DNA from: Stagonosporopsis chrysanthemi
Taxonomy: Eukaryota > Ascomycota > Dothideomycetes > Pleosporales > Didymellaceae
DNA: 64,000 nt
Assembly (NCBI GenBank): GCA_022560025.1
Contig: JAFISE010000143.1
Span: forward strand, 1-64,000
Direction of reading: 5' to 3'
This document shows positions 52,999 to 64,000 of the stretch, one piece after another. The notes beneath the pieces were generated by a model. That model did not search any database. It worked only from the letters and a program-made list of their open reading frames with translations, and was not told the origin of the DNA. The position numbers and the translations under genes were made by a program. Positions within the stretch are counted from its first letter, which is position 1; every line of letters begins with the position of its first letter.

Positions 52999-53938
52999 GC
53001 CCCCGTGTACTACGGTATGTTTTGTACGGCAAGGCTTGTATTGTAGGTGGGGAGCAGCGACAACGTGTGCGGACCGAATACGCAAGGATCCGTGCTTCAA
53101 TATCTAGCCAATGGGAGATATGGAGCTGCTAACTGCGAAGATCTCTGTCCAATGGGAAGCCTTGAGGATGTTTAAGCGTTGGCTATCCGCATCCTCCGCC
53201 CCAAGACCCACCTACGTAACTCAGTGACATCGCAAAGTAAGGCCATCTGCGGGGTAGCCGCTACCTGCCAAGGCATTTGCGGATAGCTCATTGGTGCGGC
53301 CACACTCAAACGCCAAGGCCCGATTAGTCTAGCAGTAGGAAGCGCAACCCCTCCAGCGGCGGTGAACTAATTTGTTTCAGTTGCTGTGAACGCTGTCCTT
53401 CCGAAACTGAGCCCCAGGGCAGCGGTTGGGTAGTCGTTCGGCCGAACAAAGGTCGGCCGACCTTGCCATCATTGCTCCAGTGTCTGGCATAAGTAGTGTA
53501 AGTGGGACTTGGAGTGGCAAGTGCTTTGGTATCAAGTGAAATCTAAACGGCAATCTAGAGGCGACTACGGAATTCGTCAGCAGCAGGACTTGCCCCAATT
53601 GGCTTCGATAACTAACAAGGACTCTACTTTGCCCATATATAACCCGCTCGAACGCCGCGCTTTGCCAACACTTCTTATGCTTAACACTATGGCACCTCCC
53701 CCGCTTTATGTCTCGGATGACAGTGGTCTTGGTATCCGCATGTCCCCTGTAGTCCCAATGTCCGCATGTCCATTGTAGTCAGTTATGTCGGATGCCCAGT
53801 GCGTACTACTTGATATAAAGGCGAACATTGACTCGAATACTGTCAAACATCATCCCAGCGCTACCTTCCACTGCTACCCCAAAAAACCACCCCTCCCACC
53901 CTTTACCCTCAAGCATCAAAAATATCAAGCACATAAAT
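52999..53938. promoter_or_regulatory. upstream region of the SDR gene
   Basis: No supported gene. TATAAA at about 53814-53819 lies roughly 120 nt before the ATG, and CA/CT-rich sequence leads to ATAAATATGG, a good fungal start context. Confidence 0.45.
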
Positions 53939-54768
53939 ATGGATTCCCTCGCTGGCAAAGTCTACGCCGTCTCCGGCGGCGCATCTGGCATGGGCCTGTC
54001 GATTTGCCGTCTGCTCGCCCAGAACAAGGCGCGGGCGATATCCATTGGGGATTTCCAGGACGCCAACTTCGACGCCATCAAAAAGGAGCTGCAGGGCATC
54101 AACGCCTCGACCGAAGTCCAGACCGTCAAGGTCGACGTTGCGGATTCATCGTCCGTCACGTCCTGGATCGGCGGCATCGTGCCCGCATTCGGCGCCCTGG
54201 ACGGCTGTGTTAACGCCGCCGGCGTGCCGCAACTACACGGCGTACGCTCGAGCCCCGCGATTCTGGAGGAGACGGACGAGACGTGGCGCAGGACCATCGG
54301 AATCAACCTCGATGGCGTTATGTACTGCACCAGGGAGCAAGTCCGTGCCATGATGGCGCTGCCGAAATCGCCAAGGAGTATCGTCAACATTGCGAGCACC
54401 ACATCGCTGATACATTTGCCGGATTTTTACGCCTACCAAGTCTCGAAGGGTGCGGTTGTGCACCTGACAATGGCTGTTGCCAAGGACACGCTGCCGTTTG
54501 GTATCAGAGTCAATGCAGTTTCGCCGGGTACGTGAGCTGGGTTTCAGTTACTTTCGGTTATGCACACCTACTAATAAATTCTATAGGCCCAACTTCATCT
54601 CCAATGTTGCGTCAGTTCTTCAAGGCCGGTGAGATTGCGCCTGATTTTTTCGGCGGCGAGGAAGTCGTTAAGCCAGAAGATATTGCTGGAGTCGTAGGAT
54701 ACCTATTGTCGGATCTGTCATTGAAGGTAGCGGGTGCCAACATGGTAGTTGGTTCGGGTGCTCCTTAG
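53939..54768 (+). CDS. short-chain dehydrogenase/reductase (classical SDR), two exons
   Basis: Model: join(53939..54527, 54587..54768), 256 residues. The Rossmann motif GGASGMGLSIC lies at residues ~14-24, VDVADSS at ~68, and VNAAGVP at ~90. The catalytic Ser is in SIVNIASTTSLIHLPD and the YxxxK pair in YAYQVSKGA, all intact. The intron (54528-54586, GTACGT..ACTAATAA..TATAG) joins NAVSPG to PTSSPML. The C-terminal VVGYLLSDLSLKVAGANMVV is typical. NAD(P)-dependent oxidoreductase of an alcohol or ketone; the substrate is not identifiable. Divergent from ALDH C, so possibly co-regulated. Confidence 0.92.
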
Positions 54769-55013
54769 GCTCCGAATGGTCTACGTCACTTGGGGTAGCT
54801 AGCTGCTAGGGTTTGGGAAGATGGTTTCCTGCAATCTGGTCCGTTCTGCGTCCGCAAGCGTGCAGAGTAGCTATCCTTCTTACTTAATGTTTGTAATGCA
54901 GTGCGTGTCCAATCAATCAATTGAAGTTATCCAGCCTCTAAGTGGAGAAGGAGCCATGCTATCGGTACTTACTAAAATAAATGGACCTGTCTCGATTTGG
55001 TAAACTACGCACG
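54769..55013. other. 3' flank of SDR
   Basis: AT-rich 3' region with no gene. Confidence 0.4.
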
Positions 55014-55105
55014 GGGCCACTCTTGATTGCTGATCAGAACTTACAGCAACTAATCAGAAGTAAGCTCCGCCCTAGTGTACTGGACTTAGTGAGGTCCGCA
55101 TATTC
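55014..55105 (+). repeat. dispersed repeat, copy B (partner at 1118-1210)
   Basis: Aligns with 1118-1210 over its length (CTCTTGATTG, AATCAGAAGTAAG, CTTAGTGAGGTC). It also sits just 3' of a gene in the same orientation. Confidence 0.6.
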
Positions 55106-55856
55106 TAAAAACTATAATAGGCTGACGTGTCCGAAATCAAAACAACTAACCATCAAGTTCAATGCACCCAACTATTTGCACAATACAAACTGTCCTGTTG
55201 AAGCTGGTTGATATTCAACACGAGAGACAAATCGCGTTGCGCGACGAATCGTCCGCAATGTTGCCTTATTGGCTGAGGAAAGTCTGACTTTGCACCGGTA
55301 CGGAATAACTTTGGCTGAGATTGTCGCTTGTTCGCGTGGTCGATGAGTCTGATACGGTATTATACATGAGTTCTGTGAGAAGTTGACCTTTAACCCGATC
55401 ACTTTGTTGTCTCTTTTCTTCATCGGCTAATTCTTTGCCTCCTGGCCACTAGAGTCCAGCACGTTCCTCCCCTCATGGCGGGCGTACGATGTCGGGACCC
55501 TTTGCCTTCTTTCATTCTTCTTCTCCGTTGGTTGTCCGTCCTGTGGACGTCAAGAAGCACCTCAACGTTCTTCGCGTGCGCCTGGCCTGGAACCAAGGTT
55601 GGGGCAATGAAAGATGCGGCCGTGGTAGTATGGGGTTGGCGTCAAGCTGGTGCGGGGAGTGGGCGATGAGGAGCGTGTACAGCTTTGTCGGATGCTGTGC
55701 GCGAAGCGTGGGATTTGCCCAGGGATGAGGGGTTTTGAGGAGTCGGAGGATGCGGGCCATGGGCTACACCATATGGAGGTGATTTTGGTGTTTTCGAGGG
55801 GTTGAGACGACGTGGTGTTCTGATTGTACGGATGCGGAGCCAGGAGGATAGGCGCT
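55106..55856. other. intergenic between SDR and NLR gene 3' end
   Basis: No supported gene; frames at 55475-55760 have no motifs. Confidence 0.45.
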
Positions 55857-58800
55857 TTACATGCTTTCGTCGGGTTCCTGCTCGGATTCCTGCTCGGATT
55901 CCTGCTCGGATTCCGCAAGCTGTCTCAGTTCAACGAGAGCATCGCGGAGACTGTGACATTGCGGGTAATCGGAACCATAGAGTTTCTCATAACCGGTGAG
56001 TGCCCGCTCATACATCTTTTCTGCCTCGCCTAGCGTGCCCTGATCCCAGTAGAGATTGCCCAGGTTATTAACTACGTCAAGCGTTGAGACGTGATCAGGT
56101 CCAAGGGCCTTCTCCCTTCCTTCTAGCGCCCGCTTGTACATCTTTTCTACCTCACTTAGCCTGCCTTGAGCTTCGTAGACGAGACCCAGGTTATGAACTG
56201 TTTGAAGTGTTGATGTATGACCAGGTCCAAGGGCCTTCTCCTTTCCTTCTAATGCCCGCTCGTACATCTTCTCTGCCTTGCCTAGCCTGCCTTGAGCTTT
56301 GTAGAGGAGGCCTAGATTATTAATTGTGGTAAGCGTTAACGAGTGATCAGGTCCAAGAGCCTTCTCTGTTCCTTCTAGCGCCCACTTGAGCATCTCTTCT
56401 GCCTTGTCTAGCTTGCCATGTCTCCCGTAGACGATGCCCAGGTTGTTGACTGTATCAAGCGTTGACGGGTGATCAGGTCCAAGAGCCTTCTCTTTTCCTT
56501 CCAGCGCCCGCTTATACATCTCTTCTGCTTCTTCTTGCCGGCCCTGTCTGTCATAGAGGACGCCTAAGTTATTAATTGTGTCTAGCGTTGACGGGTGATC
56601 AGGCCCAAGGGCCTTCTCAATTCTCTCCAGCACACCCTCATACACCTTCTCTGCTTCGACCAGGTTCCCCTGATCTGCATAGAGAACGCCCAAGCTAGTA
56701 AGTGTTTGAAGTATCTCAAGTATTAACTCTTGATCAGGCCCAAGTATAGCCACGAATCCTTCCAGCGCCTGGTCAAACATCTCTTCTGCCTTGTCTAGCC
56801 TAGCCTGTCTGTAGTAGAGGATGCCCAGGCTTTTGACTATGCGGAGCGTCTGCGTGTGATTAGGTCCAACTGCAGCCTTATGACCTTCCAGCGCATGGTT
56901 GTACAACTTTTCTGCCTCATCCAGCCTGCCTTGGTCTGCACAGAGATAGCCCAAGTTGTGCACTGCGGTCACTGCAGCCAAGCTGTTGACCTGATCAAAC
57001 GACATACCGTCTATGTAGACACAAGATCGATTCGCATGCCGGAGCAGCCGTTGTTGCGTCACCCAATACTGTGCCGCTGTGTACTTGGGTACGTGCAGTC
57101 CTACGCAAGTCAAGGCAAGCCTGGCCATCTCGTCATCCTGTTCGTCATTTACCACGTGCATCGTCCACGCGTGGACGCAGCTGTGCATGCCATACCCGCG
57201 CGACTCTGTGCTGCCCAGCCCAAACGCTGCATCAGGCTCCACAAGCGCGTGGTCGCACAGCACCCTCATGACATCATCAAAGCTGATCTCGTCCTCCGTC
57301 AGCTCAGAGAACCAGGTAGGACAGTCATCAATTCGGCCAGCCTGCAGAAGCTCGAGCCACACGTCTTGGTTGTCGAAGTACGCCCACAGCTGCAGGAGCT
57401 TAGCCGCCAGCTCGTTCTGCTGCTTGATGTGCTGCAGCGAGAGGTTCCACGTCGAATAAAGCGCTCGGTCTTCGTACGAGAGCAGCTGCGGCGTCTTTTG
57501 ATGCAGCCGAAGCCACGACGCCTTGTACAGCCGCAGATAGTCGGTGAAGCTCGTTGACACCTGGTGGAGATAGGCGCCGGCCGTGGCAAGCGCAAGCGGC
57601 AGGCCGTCCAGCTCTTCGGCCAGCTTCCGAGCGTCGAGGTCTTGGTACCATGTCAGCATCGTTCAGGGCAAAGTCAACAAAAACCTCACCAGTGTTCAGC
57701 CCCTGCCTCCGCGATGTCTGTGACAGTATCTCCAGGCTGTGGTCGATCTCTTGCAGCTTCCTCACCGCGACAGGTCGACCTAGCTGCAGCTGAGAGGATC
57801 GCGTCGTTATCAGTACCGCTCCCTGGTGTGCTTGCGGAAGCAACGGTCGGATGTCGAAGGTGCCTGGCTTGTTCTGCCCTGGCAGCATCGGCGTGTCGTA
57901 GTTATCGAAGATGACCAGCCACCGGTCGTTTCCGGGGCTGCTGAGCCATTGCTTGACCGCCTCTGCCGCCTCGTCGAGGTTATTCCCTTCAGCGACGGCC
58001 TTGAGATGGACGAGCGACGAGTGCTCGCGGTAGATGCGGCTGCAGCAAGCCGCGTAGCCTTGCTTCAAGGTGTCTACGCTTTTGCTGTTGATCCAGAAGA
58101 TTGCCGAATGCTCGTCTCTGTGCTGCTGCGCATATGTCAGCGCCAGTTGCGTCTTGCCCATACCACCCAGGCCGTGCACGGTGACTGTTTTGCGAGATCC
58201 GTCGTACTGGAGGTTCTCATGGATTGCGTCAAGCTCCGGATGGCGACCCACAAAGCGCTCAACGTGCGCCACCTCTGGTATGTTGAATTGGACCGCGAAT
58301 GACGCCACGACTTCGTTGGAGCGGGCTGCAGAGAGCCGGTTACTAACGATAGTTTCATCTACGCTAAGGCAACTGCCAGTATGGTCTACATACCTGCGTC
58401 GACTCTGCCCTCCGTGTCCCACCGCCCGCCAATCGTATTGCCCGCACGCGCTGTCATCAGCCGCAGGTGGCCCGACACTGTTCTGTACCCTGGGTCCGAC
58501 TTGGACTCGAACTTGACCATGTTTCTGTGGTCGGCGTGGATCGCAATTGGCTCGCCGTCTGCAGCACCGGGTACCACAGCCGAGGCTCGAGGTACGACCT
58601 GTTGCATGTCAGCAGATGATCGCAGCATGGCAACAGCCTTCAGCGGCTGTCGACTTACCATCAGCGACTGCCCCAGCACTGTGGGCGTCGCGTACGTCTC
58701 GTACGCAAACTTGGTGACAAAGTCCCCGCTGATCGGCCCGTACTGGCCCAACTGCTGCTGCAGCCACTCCGAGTCGCGCTGCAAGTGCTGCAACAGCCGA

Positions 58801-59657
58801 TCGTCTGCGGCGACAAACACGGACGCCACGTTGACCAGCAGCTTGCCAAGCGCGACGCCGCTGCCGCCCTGGTGGGGCGTGCCCATGAAAACGATGCCGT
58901 ATGTCGATAGCTTGACGGCGCGGTGCTCCTCGAGGGCGCCTCGTCGGGCGGCATCGGAGTGGATGAGGGCCTGTGTCTGTTAGTTGAACGCGTCAACATG
59001 CTCGACGGAAGTGCAACCCACGCTCTTCACGATAATGCCGCCCAGGCTGTGAGCTACAAAGATGATCGGCCGCTGACTTGTCTTGTGATGGCGTTAGCCC
59101 TACCAATCTGCGCCCACTGTCTCATGCCGACGCACCTCTGTGAGCTGTCTCTCCAGACACAGGTCCGACACCAGCGTCCGTGCATGATCGAAAAGGTACT
59201 GGCAGCTCACCCGCGACCCGCTGTGCGTGTTCGCATCGTAGCCCCAGCTGAATATGCGCGCGTGCGGCAGGTCGTGTGGCAGCAGGTCACGCAGCCAGTG
59301 CACGCCGTTGTCCGCCGTCCACGTCTTCTCACAGTGGCCGTTGAGGCCGTGGACCGCGACGATGCTGGAGGTGTGTCAGCTATCGAGGCTGGAATGTGGT
59401 GGTAGGAAGGCGCACTCGACGACCGGATCGGTGCCCTCACACACTACTTGCAGGCCATACTGAGCCGTGATCGCTGCTTGTGCCGGCGGCGAGGGAGCAG
59501 GCGCTTTCGCTGGCAACGGGACTAGAGATGCAGGATATGTAGAGGGTCCTGCAGGATCCTACTCGAGAGTCAGAGCGTGCCAAGGAGAGGCACAATGTGT
59601 GAGACGCACCTTCTTCCTGTCTTTCTTCGATCGAAGCTCGAGAAGCCGTCGTCGCAT
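55857..59657 (-). CDS. intact NLR-type receptor: alpha/beta-hydrolase - NB-ARC - TPR (SesB-like)
   Basis: Model with eight exons: complement(join(55857..57640, 57690..58325, 58394..58598, 58659..58970, 59022..59081, 59136..59364, 59416..59558, 59610..59657)), 1138 residues, in frame throughout. The SesB-type hydrolase domain spans ~60-310: DIVAVHGLNGH, then AHSLGG with Ser152, FMGTPHQGGSG, and a catalytic His at ~288 in ADHRNMVKF. NB-ARC spans ~355-560: P-loop GLGGMGKTQ (~384-392), Walker B RWLVIFDNYD, then GLPLALATAGAYL. Eight kinesin-light-chain type TPRs of 42 residues follow (NLGxLYxxQGRLxEAEKMY, ALEGxEKALGPDH) and an acidic ESEQ tail. Intracellular receptor; relatives act in fungal self/non-self recognition and cell death. 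The start ATG at 59657 follows an in-frame stop, so it is the first possible unless an upstream exon exists. Confidence 0.9.
55874..55913 (+). repeat. 12-bp coding tandem repeat in NLR C-terminus
   Basis: Three to four copies of CCTGCTCGGATT; on the minus strand they code ESEQ repeats at the end of the receptor. Confidence 0.85.
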
Positions 59658-62482
59658 CTCGTCAACCTCGCAGAGTGACTAGGCTGTACGCCGTGGTGTA
59701 GGAGTCGTCCGGCGCCATCGCGTGCGAGGTGTGTCGCAAGGCTGAGAGGGGGCTGCAGGTCAGCATGCTGTTGATGGTGGCTGCAGGAAGCCTGCCGGGC
59801 GCCTGTGGTTGTTGGCCTGTGGTTGGCTCTTGATCGTTCAGCTCTCGCATCCGACCCCCGCATAGCGCTTACTCGACCGCTCATCACAAGATTGTGTGCT
59901 ACAACTCGGCCGCGTGTGATGCATTCTTGTAGGGGGTGATTGAAAGCAACAGTCTAAGCTGATTGAAATGACTACGTGTTCTAGATGAGGTGTCTACACA
60001 GTGTCTTGACATCATGTGACAGGAGCACGTGATCAACCCCTCGACTCCTGTCTGACGCGTGGGTCCCATCTCAATTCCCTCTGGATCCCGGGTCCTCTTC
60101 CACCAATCACTGGACCAGCCCACACCGGCCGCTCTTGCAGACCCACGCCCGAGCTGATTCTTACTGCTCGGAGCCAGCCGGTTGATCTCCACTCACCGTG
60201 CACAGACGATCTACGCAGAGACACTTACTGTTACAGCACGGGGCAAACAGGGCCGCATTCAGCTAGATAGGTGATTCAAGAACAAAACGTATCGTGAGAG
60301 GTCGCCGCCGACCTGTCCGTATTTCTCAGTCGAGTGAAAAGTCACACCGAACAGCAAGTTCCTCACCAAAGACAGAGGGCCAGATCTAATGCAGCATCCT
60401 CAACGCCATAAGCAATTCTGGCTTCCTCAGACTACCTCGGCAGACGCGGTCGCCGCACGTACTCACCAGCAATCTACAGCCCGAGATCTTTTGCAGCCCG
60501 TCGCCGGCTCTCAGCGCTGTTACTCTTCTGAAAGGCATCGCCAAGTCTCGACTGGGGTGGGCGTCCATGCCCGCGAGTGATGTGGGGCCTCTCAGCCGCC
60601 GCCAACCCCTGATGGGTAGGGCAGGGTCGTCGCTGCCTGTCTTGCCTCTTAGCGAGAACTCGACCATCCCTCATTTTCTCATGAGCAAAGGATGAGTGGG
60701 CCTTGGCATAAAAGTCCTACGAGTGATCTAGAAACGCCGTACCTTTCATTCATAAACTAGTCGTGGAAACATTAGGAGACAGCCAGCCAAAAGACTCAAG
60801 ACAGAACTGCCGGAGAGCTCGCGATAGCCCTTAAGAGATTTAGCACCTCGTAGGTCTCCGACTCCTTCTCGTCGATGATATTGCCCACAGGTCGTGCAAG
60901 CAAGGCAGGGCTTTCGGTTATGTACTAGGGTGGCTAGCTTGCGCGTCTAGACCACGGGGCGGTGATGCGCTCGTGCCCGCGAGAGTGGATGTGTGTCGCG
61001 AGCCGATCCGCTGTCACAGCGATGGCGCCAGCGCACGACACATTAAGCTCAAGGCCGAGTCGGCCCTCATCATCTACGTCAAAGCCCTCGTGATCCAGGC
61101 CGGTTTGCGAACGTGGACCAAGACATGATAGCGACCATTTTGCGCGAACATTTCGAATTCGGCGTTTGGTTGTCAGATATTTTGCTCTTCAACTGGTCGC
61201 AAAACACCCACAGTGGGGCAGCCCTGCTGAACGAAGGTAACAAACGACCTGCAGCGATACGAAGATCTTTGCGCCTCGCCAAACACGCTGCATCTGTTCC
61301 CCGCCGCCTCGCTACACGAGAGATGTCCGCACGAAATATGTTCGCTGGTGAAATTGAGGGCATGCACCACTAGCACCTCTCGTGACGGCGACGTTGCTGC
61401 TGTGAGATTCGACCGCCTCCAGCTATTCACCGCTCGCCGCCTCGCACACGGCTGCACCGCACACGCACACGCTCATGTACACGCACGACTTCGATGCTGA
61501 TGCTCAACACACACATTCAACTGAGGATATGGGTGAGGACGGCGATCACTCGGCTCGCATAACAGCTCACCGCTTTAGGATTGACGGAGGGAAATGAGCC
61601 AAAAATAGTCTCTGAAGGTGTCATTCTGGCCAGCTTGGGATTGGCGCAACTGGAAACAATGACAGTATTGTGTACCTGCGTTAGAAGTAGACACTGAGCT
61701 ATCAGGACGCTTTTCGCCTGAAGAACCTCAACACGTGTCATGTACAGCGTCATGCCAATCAAAGCCAACACGATCTCGACCACGGACATCGACGATAACG
61801 GCGCCATCGATTGCCACACGCTTAGGTTAGAATTAGGAGATATCATGCGACACGAACGCCGACGGGGACCCAGACTTGGAAGTCAGGGTTGCGTGGGTAG
61901 CTTGCAGGATCTTGAAGTCGCGGCACGAGCGTTATCGATATGATACCGTTTTTGCAAGAGGCGTTGCTCGATGATTTGTGCCGCCTACGACTGTCTTTGG
62001 TCCTACACCAACGGTGGTAGCTTTGCTGTTGGAGTTATTGATCTTGTCTGTTCCGTGCAAAGCCTTTTCAAGAAAGTTCTGGTTCGTGCGTGGATGTCAT
62101 TTTCTGGCCACGGCGGGCGGCAATCTGCTGTACAAGACATAGAGGAGCTCGTCTGTTTGATGGCATTGACGAAACTCGCGGAGTCGTGACTCGGCGGTTT
62201 GTAGCTCGGGCTTTCATTGAATTGAGGGGATTTTCTATGCTCGCCGCTATGGCATCTAAAGGATCTCAATGATTAACCGCCGACAAACGAGTGGCAATTG
62301 ACTTACTCGATACGCTCTCTGGTATTCACCCAAGTAAGTAGTGTCTCTTGTGGCCAATTCGAATAAAAAAACCTGGCCTGAGCTCAGACATCGCACGTTT
62401 GGAAATCTTTGAGATCCGACGCCAATCGTTGAAACACATAAGCAGCAAGAAGCTGGCAGCCATACTTTAGACATGGCAACTA
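59658..62482. other. intergenic, no supported gene
   Basis: Contains the promoter of the NLR gene next to 59658. Further on, frames up to ~110 codons occur on both strands (60389-60674, 61079-61457, 61517-61846) without domains. A phrase LIIYVKALVIQAG near 61070 recalled the Atg1 C-terminal domain, but neighbouring sequence does not match. Confidence 0.45.
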
Positions 62483-62945
62483 TTATTCCTCGAAGTCAGT
62501 GAACCACGTAGCAGCCCCTAGATCTATAGCTGCAGTGCAACCGTACCTATCGCAGAGGTCCGCGAAGCGCGCCAGCTTCTCAGCATCGACTGCAGCCTCC
62601 CAGCTGTCAAGTCTGGTAATGAAGAATCTTCATGCTGAGTCCCATCAACGAAGGGTCGTCGTCTTCAAGCTCGAGAACAACGCCATCATCCCGAAGCAGC
62701 TCATGTCCTCTTTTGAAAGCAGGTTCCAACACGTTCCTAAAGATTGTAGACGAGAGTCGCAGAATCTTACTGAAGACGCGGATCGACACACATGCGTCAG
62801 GCCCGAGCTTTGAGTGTCTTAACACGACGTCTCCCTTCTGATCTGGCTGGACGTACAGTGGTTGTCCGAGTTGGTGGTTGTTTCTGACATTGCTCTGATG
62901 GAGTGGTGGAAAGATCTGGTTGAGCTGTGTCAGGACGTCTTCCAA
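62483..62945 (-). pseudogene. BTB-like gene fragment, frameshifted
   Basis: On the minus strand: KGDVVLRHSKLGPDA, SKILRLSSTIFRNVLEPAFK, DDDPSLMGLSMKILHYQ, typical of a fungal BTB-like family in which a D-V-V-L lead is followed by a P-x-F motif. At about 62622 the frame changes by one and continues RLDSWEAAVDAEKLARFADL, CDRYGCTAAIDLGAATWFTD to a TAA at 62483. Further relics (QLLAAYVFQRLASDLKDFQ) may extend to about 62400. It is unlike the BTB gene at 49.6 kb in detail. Probably a dead copy. Confidence 0.6.
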
Positions 62946-63072
62946 AAAGACAGAGATATTCAGTATTCTTTGTTTTCAGTCTTGGTTGAAAGGAGGAAAG
63001 CCTGCGTTATTCCAACCACGGCCGCACCACAGAATTCTAGATCGTGACTTTTCGGACGAAAATGCATGTGAA

Positions 63073-63525
63073 TCAAGTTGAACCGCGATACGAGTCGTCG
63101 AACGAGTGAGGGAAGGTATGTAATGATAATGTATATACAACAGCCTGAAGCTGAACGTTCGTTCGGTATTTGTTTAGTATGCTAATGCCTACCGTTGATT
63201 TCGAATGCAAACATTCGAGGCCGATCTTGTATTGATCTCCCGCATCATTCTGATGTCTGCGAACCGACACCCAGTCGGCTTTTTCCAAAATCGAACCACT
63301 ACGAAGCTTGTCTGTGTGAGTCTTCTCACCCTCACGACGGATCTTCACGATGAAAGCGTGTAAAATCGGTGCAAATGACTGGATTAGTTCATGTCTGCCG
63401 GAGGATGGCTTGATGAAGCTTTGCTCAAACTTGCTGCTAGATTGCAACGTGGATGTGCCGTGCAAGCCCGATAAGTCGCACATTTCATCATACTCTGCAA
63501 GAGAGCGAGCGAAGGCATAGATCAC
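63073..63525 (-). CDS. hypothetical 150-residue protein
   Basis: An open frame from an ATG-like start at 63525 to 63073 (CDLSGLHGTSTLQSSSKFEQ, HELIQSFAPILHAFIVKIRR, EKADWVSVRRH). Composition is protein-like but there is no domain, and splice or promoter signals are not evident. Chance ORF is possible. Confidence 0.25.
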   Translation of the reverse strand: MIYAFARSLAEYDEMCDLSGLHGTSTLQSSSKFEQSFIKPSSGRHELIQSFAPILHAFIVKIRREGEKTHTDKLRSGSILEKADWVSVRRHQNDAGDQYKIGLECLHSKSTVGISILNKYRTNVQLQAVVYTLSLHTFPHSFDDSYRGST

Positions 63526-64000
63526 GAGCGAAACAATCCAGTTGCGCAGTCACACTGCGTGACATGGAGCCTGGTATAGACGTGCGATCAATATTGTATA
63601 GCATCAATTGATCCTGTGACTTCAATACGACTTTAGACAAGGGAGCAAAGAGGTGCAGCGTGGCTTTCATTGTTCTATGAATCGTGGGTCGTAACTCCTT
63701 TGTTTTGGATGGCGAAACGATGATCACCAATCATGTAGCTTCCGCAGGTTTCAGGTTCGGGATGGTTAAGACGAGTCGAACAGGCCGTTGGTACGATTCC
63801 GGTAGGAAAGTAGCATGTGAAGGCTTTGAAGGTATTCTCACAGCGCGCGAAGAGTCTTTCGTGACGAGCGGATCTGTGGGGAATGACGACGCGTCTTCCA
63901 GGTTAAACAGTCTTAGCAGAGCCAGTAAAGCGCAAGACCTTAAAGGCTGACTCAAAAGCACTCGAGTGGTTCTTAACAAGCCCATGCTCCACCAGCCACT
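63526..64000. other. right edge, nothing recognised
   Basis: Short overlapping frames on both strands, no motifs. Confidence 0.4.

Noticed and set aside
56856..58302. Plus-strand frames of 120-230 codons
   Set aside because: Antisense to the NB-ARC/TPR receptor.
61020..61140. Resemblance to the Atg1 kinase C-terminal domain (LIIYVKALVIQAG)
   Set aside because: A single short phrase only; sequence on both sides does not follow the family, and no kinase domain is nearby.

Overview
This window is nuclear DNA of a filamentous ascomycete (Pezizomycotina, most likely a Dothideomycete; the class is inferred from gene families). Genes are split by short 46-99 nt introns with GT-AG (once GC-AG) borders and CTAAC/CTGAC-like branch sites. 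The protein families are fungal: HET, NACHT/NB-ARC-type receptors, DUF6601, DUF7924, fungal BTB and a fungal UDP-glucose dehydrogenase. There are no operons, rRNA, convincing tRNA or CRISPR. || Layout. 0-4 kb: 3' end of a CocE/NonD hydrolase gene and a nine-exon aldehyde dehydrogenase (ALDH). 4-13 kb: simple repeats and decayed genes (MYND-finger gene, HET gene, fragment of an NLR-type gene). 13.9-16.3 kb: a solo-LTR-like element and UDP-glucose 6-dehydrogenase. 18.7-26.5 kb: locus 1 of a repeated divergent gene pair (DDSRLGHTPPETRARY-motif protein and FHA-pseudokinase), then a DUF7924 gene. 29-37.7 kb: coiled-coil relic, a broken HET-WD40 gene (HNWD type, NACHT deleted, LTR inserted), a DUF6601 membrane protein and a truncated hydrolase-TPR NLR relic. 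38-40.4 kb: Cys-rich seven-helix membrane protein. 41-46.2 kb: an unknown gene split by a second copy of the 184-bp LTR, and locus 2 of the divergent pair. 47-54.8 kb: two more ALDH genes, a BTB gene and a short-chain dehydrogenase. 55.9-59.7 kb: an intact alpha/beta-hydrolase-NB-ARC-TPR receptor. 59.7-64 kb: mostly non-coding, with a broken BTB gene. || How the genes relate. Two themes stand out. One is a set of at least four self/non-self-recognition type genes (HET, HNWD, hydrolase-NLR); only the one at 55.9-59.7 kb reads intact. The other is a set of oxidative enzymes (three ALDHs, an SDR, UDP-glucose dehydrogenase) that look functional. The most unusual feature is the two-gene divergent cassette present at 18.7-22.2 kb and 42.8-46.2 kb: a small protein of a family I do not recognise, facing an FHA plus kinase-like gene. 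In both loci the FHA and kinase halves are in different frames. || Limits. Splice sites and domain calls were made by eye. Frameshifts could be assembly errors. Functions given for unrecognised genes are descriptive only.
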